Positions 16,218-24,305 are shown, counted from the stretch's first letter. The stretch: DNA of 27,871 bases from an uncultured Clostridia bacterium (GCA_938014915.1 CALLQQ010000024.1:1-27871); one strand, 5' to 3'. Numbers and translations are program-made. Notes: generated by a model not told the origin, from the sequence alone.

Positions 16218-17471
16218 ATGCAAAGGCTGGTGATACAGGGAGGGCGCAACTTATCAGGTCAACTTCAAGTACACGGAGCGAAAAATAGCGCATTGCCTTT
16301 ATTGGCAGCGACTATTCTAGGCACAACAGAAACAGTATTACATAATTGCCCTAAGCTGTCCGACGTCGATGCTGCGTGTAGGATATTATCTTATCTAGGT
16401 TGTAAATGCAGACGTGATGGGGATACGGTTACTGTTGATACTGGTGAGTTAACTCATTTCGATGTGCCCGATGAATTAATGAGGGAAATGCGCTCATCAA
16501 TAGTTTTCCTAGGTGCCATAATCGGCAGAGTTGGTAAATGCCGATTATCATTCCCAGGCGGGTGTGAACTCGGACCAAGACCTATTGATCTGCATTTGAG
16601 CGCATTGAGGAAGATGGGCGTCAACATTAAAGAGGAACATGGATATCTTGATTGCTATGTTGATAAGGCGCTACGCGGGGCAAAAATATCGCTATCATTC
16701 CCATCAGTTGGTGCAACCGAAAATATAATGCTAGCAGCTGTTAGGGCAAAGGGCGAAACGAAAATTAGCAATGCGGCACGCGAGCCGGAAATAATTGATT
16801 TAGCAGAATATTTGAATAAATGCGGTGCTAAGATAGTGGGAGCAGGCGAGAGCACAATTACAATAACAGGTGTCGATAAGATTGAAGGTTGCGAGCATAA
16901 AGTTATGCCGGATAGAATAGTCACTGCTACATATTTGTGTTGTGCTGCCGTAACGAATTCTGATTTAACTCTAACCGGTGTTCGAGAGAGTGATATTAAT
17001 GCAATAACTCCTATTCTTGAGCAAATGGGGTGCAGGATTTATAGTTTTGGCGATAATATTTACATCAATGCCAGGCGCCAGCTTGATGCCGTAAAAACAA
17101 TACGCACAATGCCCTATCCTGGATTCCCAACAGATGCACAGGCGCTTCTTATGGCGGTAGCTACAAAATGCAAGGGAACGAGCATATTTGTAGAGAACAT
17201 ATTCGAGAACCGATATAAACACGTTGGCGAATTAGTCAGAATGGGGGCAGATATTAAAGTCGAAGGAAAGGTCGCTATTGTAGAAGGAGTCGAAAAATTA
17301 TCGGGAGCAAATACAACAGCGACCGATCTAAGGGGCGGGGCGGCGCTTATAGTAGCGGGGCTTGCCGCAAATGGCAAAACTACGATTAGCGATATTAAAC
17401 ATATAGATAGAGGATATGAAAGCATCGAAAAAAGTTTAAGCTCAATCGGTGCGCATATCATAAGGGAGTAG
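16218..17471 (+). CDS. murA: UDP-N-acetylglucosamine 1-carboxyvinyltransferase
   Basis: First committed enzyme of peptidoglycan synthesis: transfers enolpyruvate from PEP to UDP-GlcNAc. From this ATG the protein has 417 residues, the normal length; the same frame extends 59 codons upstream into murG but that stretch has no family similarity. Start MQRLVIQGGRNLSG and GAKNSALPLLAATI (K22) are typical. The catalytic cysteine is C116 in FPGGCELGPRPIDLHLSAL, the residue fosfomycin alkylates, so no intrinsic Cys-to-Asp resistance is seen. MPYPGFPTDAQALLMA and FENRYKHVGELVRMGADI complete the set. AAAGGG is about 9 nt upstream. Whether this is the MurA1 or MurAB type is not clear. Confidence 0.96.
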   Translation: MQRLVIQGGRNLSGQLQVHGAKNSALPLLAATILGTTETVLHNCPKLSDVDAACRILSYLGCKCRRDGDTVTVDTGELTHFDVPDELMREMRSSIVFLGAIIGRVGKCRLSFPGGCELGPRPIDLHLSALRKMGVNIKEEHGYLDCYVDKALRGAKISLSFPSVGATENIMLAAVRAKGETKISNAAREPEIIDLAEYLNKCGAKIVGAGESTITITGVDKIEGCEHKVMPDRIVTATYLCCAAVTNSDLTLTGVRESDINAITPILEQMGCRIYSFGDNIYINARRQLDAVKTIRTMPYPGFPTDAQALLMAVATKCKGTSIFVENIFENRYKHVGELVRMGADIKVEGKVAIVEGVEKLSGANTTATDLRGGAALIVAGLAANGKTTISDIKHIDRGYESIEKSLSSIGAHIIRE

Positions 17472-17476
17472 GCAGA

Positions 17477-18280
17477 ATGAGGGATGTTAGAAAAGTTCGA
17501 CCGGAAACGGTAAAAAAACATCACAACACGAGCAGTCGAAAACGAAAACGAAAGCGAAAAAGAAACTTAAAACTATATTATTTGCTGATATTCATTTTCG
17601 TACTGCTTGCTGGTGTGACATTGTCTTTAACCGTGTTCTTTAATATTGAGGAATTTGTTGTCGTCGGCGAAACTAAATATGATGCCTCCGAAATAAAGGA
17701 GGCTAGCGGTATAAAACTAGGGGACAACCTATTCCGCATTAAAGGTAGCGATATTGAACAGAAGGTTATTACTAAACTTCCTTACATTGAAGAAGTTAAA
17801 CTGAAAAGGAGCCTACCATCAAAGTTAATTCTCACCACGAAGCAAGCAACGCCATATGCGAACATCAGGACGAACGATTATTATTATTTAATTAGCATGA
17901 GCGGACGAATTTTAGAGCAGTCGAGCGAACCTCACGAAGATTTAATCATTGTAAAGGGGTATAATGCAGTTAAAACCGAAGTGGGGGAATATATTGCACC
18001 AGAGTTCGCAACGAAACACGATTTGCTTGTGGACATACTAACAGCAATCGAATCCGCAGAAATACCGCAGATAAAATCTATAAATATAGCTGATAGTATC
18101 GGAATTTCACTAAATTATGATGATAGGATTGAGATTTTAATAGGAAGTGCCGCCGATATAGATTATAAACTAGCAGTTGCAAAGGGGATTATTGATGATA
18201 GAGCAAATTCAAACGAAAAGGGCATAATTAATGTTCAATCGTCGGAGTACCCATCATTCCTAGGTAAAGACGATGGATAA
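17477..18280 (+). CDS. ftsQ: Cell division protein DivIB/FtsQ
   Basis: Bitopic divisome protein (267 residues) that scaffolds FtsL and DivIC and helps control septal synthesis. The cytoplasmic tail is very basic, including an alternating Arg-Lys run at 21-29 coded by hexanucleotide repeats. One membrane segment follows (about 34-55), then a POTRA domain opening FNIEEFVVVGETKYDASEIK (about 55-125), with the ASGIKLGDNLFRI and LPYIEEVKLKRSLPSKLIL blocks that mark FtsQ/DivIB. The C-terminal beta domain (about 130-265) is present. The ATG is 5 nt after the murA stop, with AGGGAG 8 nt upstream inside the murA end. In Firmicutes the name divIB is equally used. Confidence 0.93.
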   Translation: MRDVRKVRPETVKKHHNTSSRKRKRKRKRNLKLYYLLIFIFVLLAGVTLSLTVFFNIEEFVVVGETKYDASEIKEASGIKLGDNLFRIKGSDIEQKVITKLPYIEEVKLKRSLPSKLILTTKQATPYANIRTNDYYYLISMSGRILEQSSEPHEDLIIVKGYNAVKTEVGEYIAPEFATKHDLLVDILTAIESAEIPQIKSINIADSIGISLNYDDRIEILIGSAADIDYKLAVAKGIIDDRANSNEKGIINVQSSEYPSFLGKDDG

Positions 18281-18405
18281 TTCCTAAAATTGCAGTTTAC
18301 AACTAAATAGTGTGGAAAATATAAACACATCTTCATTTATAAGTTTAAATTAAGTTGTTTCCACAACTTGCTTGTAAATATATTCTGATTATTAAGATTT
18401 GCGTA

Positions 18406-18434
18406 TTGATATTGTTGTGAAAATCTGTTAAATT
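18406..18434 (+). promoter_or_regulatory. Candidate ftsZ promoter
   Basis: TTGATA (18406-18411), a 17-bp spacer and TAAATT (18429-18434) lie in the 220-nt AT-rich gap before ftsZ. An overlapping alternative (TTGTGA 18415-18420 with TAGTAT 18437-18442, 16-bp spacer) scores similarly, so the exact choice is uncertain. A 7-bp hairpin at 18352-18369 lies upstream but lacks a T run. Confidence 0.4.
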
Positions 18435-18500
18435 AATAGTATATGTATTGTAAGTATGCCTTGGGCAAGGATTTTAAATAAAAAGAGGGAGGACTAATAA

Positions 18501-19601
18501 ATGAATATTAGGTTTGATGATGATTTTGACTCGGTTGTTAATATAAAAGTGCTGGGTGTCGGCGGGGGTGGAGGAAATGCACTTGATTATATGATATCAT
18601 CGGGAATCAAGAACGTTGAATATATCTCCATTAATACTGATGTGTATGCCTTGAAGAATTCTAAGGCTACTCAACGTGTGCAAATAGGAGCAAAATTAAC
18701 AAAAGGTAGGGGTGCAGGGAATAAGCCGGAGATCGGACAGCGATCTGCGGAGGAATCTCGTGAGGAGATAGCGGCAGCATTAAAGGGTGCAAACATGGTA
18801 TTCATCACCGCAGGAATGGGCGGAGGTACGGGTACTGGAGCAGCTCCCGTTGTAGCTGAAATAGCTAGAGAACTTGATATTCTTACCGTTAGTGTCGTGA
18901 CTAAGCCATTTATGTTCGAACGTGAGCAGAAGATGAAACAAGCGGAAAAGGGTATTGCCAACTTGAGGAGCCATGTGGATTCACTTGTAATTATACCGAA
19001 TGAACGTCTTTTAGTCGGCGCTGAAAAACCACTTACTATGAAAGAATCCTTTGCGCTATCGGATGAAGTATTATGGAAGGCAGTAAAAAGTATTTCCGAC
19101 CTTATCAATGTTGTAGGATATATCAACCTTGACTTCTCCGACGTTACAACAATAATGAAAGATGCTGGAATAGCCCATATGGCAATGGGTTCAGGATCGG
19201 GCAAAAATAAAGCTGAAGAAGCTGCGAATGAAGTTATTTCAAGCCCTCTACTTGAAACATCCCTTGCTGGTGCCGGTAAGATTCTTGCCAATATTGTCAT
19301 GTCCGAAGATGTACTCAGCGATGAAGTTGATACCCTATCGAAGCTCATTACTGAGGCGGCTCAACCCGATGCCGAGGTTATTATCGGTGCAGTATTCGAC
19401 GAAACTTTAGAAGATGAAATGCTTGTTACAGTTATAGCTACTGGATTCGAAAATGATGGATCGTGCGGTGAGGACGATGAAGTAACCGATGCCGATGACG
19501 ATGAGGACAATCCATTTGCTAACATTAAGCAGAATACAGATACCGCAAGTGACGATGACAGCTTCACAGAAATTATGAAGTTGTTTAAAGATAAAAGTTA
19601 A
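18501..19601 (+). CDS. ftsZ: Cell division protein FtsZ
   Basis: Tubulin-like GTPase that forms the Z ring. The 366 residues include GVGGGGGNALDYM (19-31), the tubulin signature AGMGGGTGTGAAPV (104-117), and the T7 synergy loop NLDFSDVTTIM (209-219) that triggers GTP hydrolysis of the neighbouring subunit. These are all intact. The C-terminal linker (about 327-353) is strongly acidic (many Asp/Glu), and the last residues, DSFTEIMKLFKDKS, do not match the common tail DIPxFLRRR/N of Bacillus and Escherichia. AGGGAGG is 8 nt before the ATG. No ftsA or sepF is next to it. Confidence 0.98.
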   Translation: MNIRFDDDFDSVVNIKVLGVGGGGGNALDYMISSGIKNVEYISINTDVYALKNSKATQRVQIGAKLTKGRGAGNKPEIGQRSAEESREEIAAALKGANMVFITAGMGGGTGTGAAPVVAEIARELDILTVSVVTKPFMFEREQKMKQAEKGIANLRSHVDSLVIIPNERLLVGAEKPLTMKESFALSDEVLWKAVKSISDLINVVGYINLDFSDVTTIMKDAGIAHMAMGSGSGKNKAEEAANEVISSPLLETSLAGAGKILANIVMSEDVLSDEVDTLSKLITEAAQPDAEVIIGAVFDETLEDEMLVTVIATGFENDGSCGEDDEVTDADDDEDNPFANIKQNTDTASDDDSFTEIMKLFKDKS

Positions 19602-19706
19602 AATACACATTCAACTGCGAAATGCACGCACTCAATTCTAATTTTTGTCATTGTATAGTATATCCCATCATATAAATAGATAAACAACTATGTGAGGGTG
19701 ACGAGA

Positions 19707-20192
19707 ATGCTTGTTCTATCTATGCGAGTGAGAAAATTAAGAATTGCCTTAGTGCTTGGTGGATTATTAGTAATTTGTTTTGCGATATTTTTAGCGATGC
19801 CGTCAGGTGCTAAACAACCAATTCATACGGCGGCAAGGCTTAGGTCGGGAGCAAAAACTAATGAGGAGAGGATTACATTCCTCTCAAGTTTCGGGTGGAA
19901 ACCGTCCGCTGAACCGATTGAAATAGTGGAGGTAATTATCCCGTCCGATTTTTCAGAAGTATACGAAAATTATAATGAAATACAAAAACAACAAGGATAT
20001 GATTTAGCGAAATTCAAATCTAAACGTGCAAAAAGATATACATATGCGATCACAAATTATCCTGGGCAGGAAGAAAAATCGCCCGGAACTATACGTGCAA
20101 ATCTACTTGTTTATGATGGCAAAATCATTGGTGGAGATGTTTGTTCCATTGAGCTTGCCGGATTTATGCACGGATTTAAGTTGGAAAATTAA
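19707..20192 (+). CDS. Membrane-anchored DUF4830-like protein
   Basis: Function unknown. The 161 residues have a basic N-terminus (MRVRKLR), one membrane segment or uncleaved signal anchor (about 12-31), then an extracytoplasmic domain of about 110 residues. That domain runs ERITFLSSFGWKPSAEPIEI, IIPSDFSEVYENYNEIQKQQ, KSKRAKRYTYAITNYPG, and IRANLLVYDGKIIGGDVCSI ending in AGFMHGF. I recognise this pattern as the DUF4830 family of Clostridia, from memory and without a search. Start choice: the ATG at 19707 has GAGGG 8 nt upstream; a GTG at 19692 lacks such a site, and a third option is the ATG at 19722. It follows ftsZ by 105 nt; a clear terminator is not seen between them. Confidence 0.7.
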   Translation: MLVLSMRVRKLRIALVLGGLLVICFAIFLAMPSGAKQPIHTAARLRSGAKTNEERITFLSSFGWKPSAEPIEIVEVIIPSDFSEVYENYNEIQKQQGYDLAKFKSKRAKRYTYAITNYPGQEEKSPGTIRANLLVYDGKIIGGDVCSIELAGFMHGFKLEN

Positions 20193-20417
20193 TAACAGTA
20201 TATTGACAAAATATAAATCAGACGTTTGTTTTAGGCAAGAACTAAAAATAGATGGAGAAATTCATGATTACTTTGAATTTTTATGTCTAGGTAAAATTGC
20301 ACAAAAAACGGCTTAAAAATTTGTTACGTTAAGAGCGTATAAATCAAAAATTAGGTGATATTAGTCAATATCAATAAAGGATAAAATTAAACTTTGGCTA
20401 ATAAGGTACTGTTATTC
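20193..20417 (+). other. AT-rich intergenic region, no gene; one perfect inverted repeat
   Basis: No supported coding sequence or terminator. The only structured element is the palindrome TGATATT-AGTC-AATATCA at 20356-20373 (7-bp arms, 4-bp spacer), 44 bp upstream of the -35 box of the next gene. It has the form of a dimeric regulator site, but no regulator can be assigned. Confidence 0.35.
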
Positions 20418-20446
20418 TTGTTCGAAATTTGGTATATTTATATAGT
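20418..20446 (+). promoter_or_regulatory. Candidate promoter of the sugar-import ATPase
   Basis: TTGTTC (20418-20423), a 17-bp spacer and TATAGT (20441-20446), with a start near 20453. The -10 is good and the -35 is weak. Confidence 0.45.
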
Positions 20447-20498
20447 AGATGTTTTTCCACAAGATCATCACCAATAATTTACAGGAGGTCTATTATAA

Positions 20499-21638
20499 AT
20501 GGCTAGCTTATCACTTAGAGATCTTTACAAGAAATATCCAGGTGGCGTTGTAGCTGTATCCGATTTTAACATGGAGATTAAAGACAAGGAATTTATTATC
20601 CTAGTCGGTCCATCAGGATGCGGTAAGTCCACAACACTCAGAATGATTGCAGGACTCGAAGAAATTACAAAAGGGGAACTTTACATCGGCGACAGACTTG
20701 TTAACGATATTGCTCCCAAAGATCGTGACATTGCAATGGTTTTCCAAAACTATGCATTGTATCCGCACATGACTGTATATGAGAATATGGCGTTCGGTCT
20801 AAAACTCAGGAAAGTACCTAAAGATGAAATCAAAAAACTTGTTGAAGAAGCAGCAAGGATTCTTGATATTTCTCATCTTCTTGATCGTAAGCCAAAGGCT
20901 CTATCAGGTGGTCAGCGTCAGCGTGTAGCACTTGGCCGTGCTATTGTTCGTGATCCTCAAGTATTCCTACTTGACGAGCCACTATCGAACCTAGACGCTA
21001 AGCTACGTGCACAAATGCGTACAGAGCTATCAAAACTTCATAAAAGACTTGGTACTACATTTATCTATGTAACTCACGACCAGGTTGAGGCTATGACAAT
21101 GGCTGATAGAATTGTCGTAATGAAAGATGGATTCATTCAACAGGTCGACTCACCGCAGAATTTATATTCGGCACCAGTTAACCAATTCGTTGCTGGATTC
21201 ATGGGTTCACCACAAATGAACTTTATCGATTCTGTTCTTCTTGAGAAGGACGGCAAGTACATCGTCGAATTCGGATCGGAAGATACTAAATCGACAAGAG
21301 GTAAGAAGTACACAGTTGAAGTTCCTGAAGCATTAGTGAACGATAAAATCAAAGATTATGTCGATAAAGAAGTTGTTCTTGGAATTCGTCCAGAGAACAT
21401 TCACGACGAGGAAATGTTCCTATCGGCGGCTAAAACGGGCATAATCGATGCAACTGTTGAAATTACAGAAATGATGGGTGCTGAAACTTATCTATATGTA
21501 ACTTGTGAGGGCACACCTTTGACAGCGAGAGTATCGCCACGTTCCAGCGCTAGACCGCAGGACGTAATCAAACTTGGTATTGACCCGAACAGAATTCATA
21601 TCTTCGATAAAGAAACTGAAAAGTCTATTCTGGTATAA
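20499..21638 (+). CDS. Carbohydrate ABC importer ATPase, MsmX/UgpC type
   Basis: Cytoplasmic ATPase of the CUT1 sugar-importer family (379 residues). Motifs in order: Walker A GPSGCGKST (37-45), Q-loop Q83, signature LSGGQRQ (135-141), Walker B VFLLDEP (155-161), D-loop SNLDAKLR, switch H193, then a C-terminal TOBE/OB regulatory region (about 235-375) that includes VDSPQNLYSAPVNQFVAGFM and LGIRPENIHDE. In Firmicutes such proteins are often free-standing and serve several binding-protein/permease sets. Here too no permease is adjacent. It could power the permeases at 1-1122, which is inference. AGGAGGT lies about 9 nt before the ATG. Codon use looks more biased than in its neighbours (many CTT and CGT codons), consistent with high expression. 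Confidence 0.94.
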   Translation: MASLSLRDLYKKYPGGVVAVSDFNMEIKDKEFIILVGPSGCGKSTTLRMIAGLEEITKGELYIGDRLVNDIAPKDRDIAMVFQNYALYPHMTVYENMAFGLKLRKVPKDEIKKLVEEAARILDISHLLDRKPKALSGGQRQRVALGRAIVRDPQVFLLDEPLSNLDAKLRAQMRTELSKLHKRLGTTFIYVTHDQVEAMTMADRIVVMKDGFIQQVDSPQNLYSAPVNQFVAGFMGSPQMNFIDSVLLEKDGKYIVEFGSEDTKSTRGKKYTVEVPEALVNDKIKDYVDKEVVLGIRPENIHDEEMFLSAAKTGIIDATVEITEMMGAETYLYVTCEGTPLTARVSPRSSARPQDVIKLGIDPNRIHIFDKETEKSILV

Positions 21639-21647
21639 CATACACAA

Positions 21648-21690
21648 TATAGCTAAAAGCACAGGCGATTTGCTTGTGCTTTTAGTTATA
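21648..21690 (+). terminator. Stem-loop terminator after the ATPase gene
   Basis: A 19-bp stem (21648-21666 with 21672-21690, two G-U pairs) has a GATTT loop. The right arm contains the T-rich GCTTTTAGTT, but no separate T run follows, so termination strength is uncertain. Confidence 0.65.
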
Positions 21691-21722
21691 AGTAAACAAA
21701 GAATGAAATCATAGTTATTGCA

Positions 21723-21751
21723 TTGACTTTAAAATCTAATAATGATAATAT
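21723..21751 (+). promoter_or_regulatory. Candidate promoter of the GH95 gene
   Basis: TTGACT (21723-21728), a 17-bp spacer and TAATAT (21746-21751). The predicted start near 21758 falls inside the inverted repeat at 21754-21780. Confidence 0.5.
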
Positions 21752-21753
21752 GA

Positions 21754-21780
21754 TATATGTGCTCAATAAAGGCACATATA
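21754..21780 (+). promoter_or_regulatory. Operator-like inverted repeat before the GH95 gene
   Basis: Perfect 9-bp arms TATATGTGC (21754-21762) and GCACATATA (21772-21780) are separated by 9 bp. The centre-to-centre distance is 18 bp. It overlaps the predicted transcription start, a position typical of a repressor site, but could also act as an RNA hairpin at the 5' end of the message. Confidence 0.45.
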
Positions 21781-21804
21781 ACTATGAATTAGGAATGATT
21801 AAAA

Positions 21805-24267
21805 TTGATTAAAAACAAACTAAGGAGGGTTATAGCAACAATGTTGATCGGTATGATGGGGACACAATCCCTTTCGGCTTGTAGCAACGATGTTGGTACT
21901 GTAAAATTGCCGGATATAAAAAAAGAAATTAAACTATGGTACGATTCCCCTGCTCCTAAAAATGCATGGGAAAATTTTTCCCTGCCAATTGGAAACGGTT
22001 ACATGGGCGGAGGAATATACGGTGGTGTAGTTGATGAAATCATAACACTGAATGAAAAGACCCTATGGACTGGTGGACCGACTGAATCACGCCCCGATTA
22101 TAATGGCGGTAACAGGAACAGTAATTCGTCCATTTCTTTAAATAAGGTTAGGGAGGCATTGGCGGCGGGCGATGAAAAGACCGCACTATCCTTGCTAACG
22201 GATTTAACTGGTGGCGGCGATGGATATGGTGCATATCAGTTGCTATGCAATCTCTCCCTTAAGCATGATGGGCTAAGTGAAGATAAAGTTACTGACTATA
22301 TTCGTGATTTAGATTTAAACAATTCAGTCGCGAGTGTATCTTTCAACCATGATGGATTTGAATATAAGCGTGAGTACTTCGCAAACTACCCCGATAACGT
22401 AATTGTAATTCGCCTAACCACGGGTAAAGAGGGCGGAATCAGCTTCAAGATGGGGCTGAAAGATGAACAATACGGCGCAAATATCGTTGCAAAAGGCGAT
22501 ACGCTAACCTACTCCGGTGAATTGGCAGACAACAAATTAAAGTACGAGGCACAGTTCAAAGTTATAGCTAGCGGCGGAGAGGTATTTGACGATAGCGGAA
22601 ATGCCCTTGAAGTCGATAGTGCTGATGAAGTAGTTATTATAATGTCCGCCGCTACCGATTATGAGAATGTCTATCCTAATTACAGGAGCGGCAAGGATCC
22701 GAGCAAGATTGTTACAAAAGCGATTAAAGATGCTCAGAAACTAGGAGTAGAGAAACTTTACGATCGCCATATAGAGGATTACCGTTCAATATTTGCACGA
22801 GTGCATTTAGATTTAGAAGATACCACTCCTACAATGCCGACTAACGAGCTATTAGCTGGATATCAAAACAATAGTTTAAGTGAATCCGAGGCTAGGGCAC
22901 TTGAAACATTGTACTTCCAATACGGTAGATACCTGCTCATTTCTTCATCTAGGGAGGGATCTCTACCTGCGAATTTGCAAGGTGTTTGGAATAACAATAA
23001 CAATCCACCATGGTCGAGTGATTATCACATTAACGTAAATCTACAAATGAATTACTGGCCTGCGTATGTTACAAACATGGCAGAGACAACGATTCCTTTA
23101 GTCGAGTATGTAGAAGGACTAAGAGAGCCGGGCAGAGTTACAGCTGCCGAATATGCAGGAATCGTAACAGATGAAAACAATCCCGAGAATGGCTGGATGG
23201 CTCACACGCAGAGTACTCCATTTGGTTGGACTTGCCCAGGATGGGACTTCTACTGGGGATGGTCGGCTGCTGCTAGTGCATGGCTGGTACAAAATATATG
23301 GGAGCATTATGAATTCACCGAGGACTTAAAATACCTAAAGAGTGACATCTATCCTATCATGCGTGAATCATCAATGTTCTATAAGCAATGGCTGATAAAC
23401 GATGAAAGATCGGGAAGAATGGTTTCTTCACCAACGTATTCGCCCGAGCATGGACCCGTTACAATAGGTAATACATATGAGCAAAGCCTGATTGAGCAGT
23501 TGTTCGTTGATACAATAATAGCTGCCGATGCGCTAGAAACAGACAGTGAATTGCGTGATGAAATCTCCAAGCTTATTCCGAAACTATCTCCTTACCATAT
23601 TGGTGAGTGGGGACAAATCAAGGAATGGTACGAGGAAGATGACGCCGACTTCAACGATAAAGATGTTGAAAAAGGGCATAGGCACATTTCCCACTTGCTA
23701 GGACTCTATCCGGGTAAGGCGATAACCGATGAAACACCCGAATTACTAGAGGCGGCAAAGGTCACTCTCAATGATAGAGGTGATGAGGCTACTGGCTGGG
23801 CAAAGGCGCACAAACTTAATTTATGGGCTAGAATCGGTGATGGAAATCGCAGCCATAAGTTATTAGAGGGATTGCTCCAAAAAAGCACATTGGAGAACCT
23901 ATGGGATACCCACCCACCATTCCAAATTGACGGTAACTTTGGTGGAACGGCTGGAATTGCTGAAATGCTAATTCAAAGTCACGCAGGATATATTGAGATT
24001 CTTCCTGCTCTCCCCGAAGTATGGAGCAAGGGCGAGGTTGAAGGACTTGTAGCTAGAGGGAACTTCACAGTAGATATTAAGTGGGAAGATATGAAAGTCA
24101 CCCAGATGCGCATTAAATCTAACAAGGGTAATGAATGTAAAATCAAATATGACGACATCAAGAATGCTACAATTACTACCGCAGATGGTAAGGCTGTCGA
24201 TGTATCTAATGGCGAAATTGCATCGTTCAATACTAAGGCGGGCACAGAATATATAATCAAATTCTAA
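21805..24267 (+). CDS. GH95-family glycosidase lipoprotein (probable alpha-L-fucosidase)
   Basis: Predicted surface-attached hydrolase that removes terminal alpha-1,2-linked L-fucose by an inverting mechanism; some GH95 members prefer L-galactose. Length 820. The TTG start gives a proper lipoprotein signal: KNKLRR, a hydrophobic core, and SLSAC with Cys at 26; the first ATG (21841) would lose the charged region, and a TGA lies in frame just upstream. The family opening LWYDSPAPKNAWENFSLPIG and ITLNEKTLWTGGPTE is at about 43-90. By motif comparison with the Bifidobacterium enzyme, the catalytic set is N410/N412 (HINVNLQMNYWP), E548 (YSPEHGP) and D709 (IDGNFGGTAGIAEML), all present. It forms a single-gene unit with its own promoter and terminator. 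Confidence 0.92.
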   Translation: MIKNKLRRVIATMLIGMMGTQSLSACSNDVGTVKLPDIKKEIKLWYDSPAPKNAWENFSLPIGNGYMGGGIYGGVVDEIITLNEKTLWTGGPTESRPDYNGGNRNSNSSISLNKVREALAAGDEKTALSLLTDLTGGGDGYGAYQLLCNLSLKHDGLSEDKVTDYIRDLDLNNSVASVSFNHDGFEYKREYFANYPDNVIVIRLTTGKEGGISFKMGLKDEQYGANIVAKGDTLTYSGELADNKLKYEAQFKVIASGGEVFDDSGNALEVDSADEVVIIMSAATDYENVYPNYRSGKDPSKIVTKAIKDAQKLGVEKLYDRHIEDYRSIFARVHLDLEDTTPTMPTNELLAGYQNNSLSESEARALETLYFQYGRYLLISSSREGSLPANLQGVWNNNNNPPWSSDYHINVNLQMNYWPAYVTNMAETTIPLVEYVEGLREPGRVTAAEYAGIVTDENNPENGWMAHTQSTPFGWTCPGWDFYWGWSAAASAWLVQNIWEHYEFTEDLKYLKSDIYPIMRESSMFYKQWLINDERSGRMVSSPTYSPEHGPVTIGNTYEQSLIEQLFVDTIIAADALETDSELRDEISKLIPKLSPYHIGEWGQIKEWYEEDDADFNDKDVEKGHRHISHLLGLYPGKAITDETPELLEAAKVTLNDRGDEATGWAKAHKLNLWARIGDGNRSHKLLEGLLQKSTLENLWDTHPPFQIDGNFGGTAGIAEMLIQSHAGYIEILPALPEVWSKGEVEGLVARGNFTVDIKWEDMKVTQMRIKSNKGNECKIKYDDIKNATITTADGKAVDVSNGEIASFNTKAGTEYIIKF

Positions 24268-24273
24268 GATAAT

Positions 24274-24305
24274 AAAATCCTCCCTAATTTTAGGGGGGAT
24301 TTTTT
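24274..24305 (+). terminator. Intrinsic terminator of the GH95 gene
   Basis: A 13-bp stem (24274-24286 with 24291-24303, one G-U pair) with an ATTT loop and a GGGGGG core is followed by T residues to 24305. It is a canonical rho-independent terminator. Confidence 0.9.

Noticed and set aside
18310..18367. DnaA-box-like TTTTCCACA elements before ftsZ, and a similar one near 20453
   Set aside because: Each differs from TTATCCACA, they are few and scattered, and no origin-type cluster, AT-rich unwinding element or dnaA/dnaN gene is near.
18671..19348. A 225-residue open frame on the minus strand inside ftsZ
   Set aside because: It is fully antisense to a well-conserved ftsZ, has serine/isoleucine-rich composition typical of a shadow frame, and has no ribosome binding site or recognisable motif.
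20026..20316. A 96-residue + strand frame across the end of the DUF4830-like gene
   Set aside because: It overlaps the conserved end of the DUF4830-like gene in another frame, has no ribosome binding site and resembles no family.
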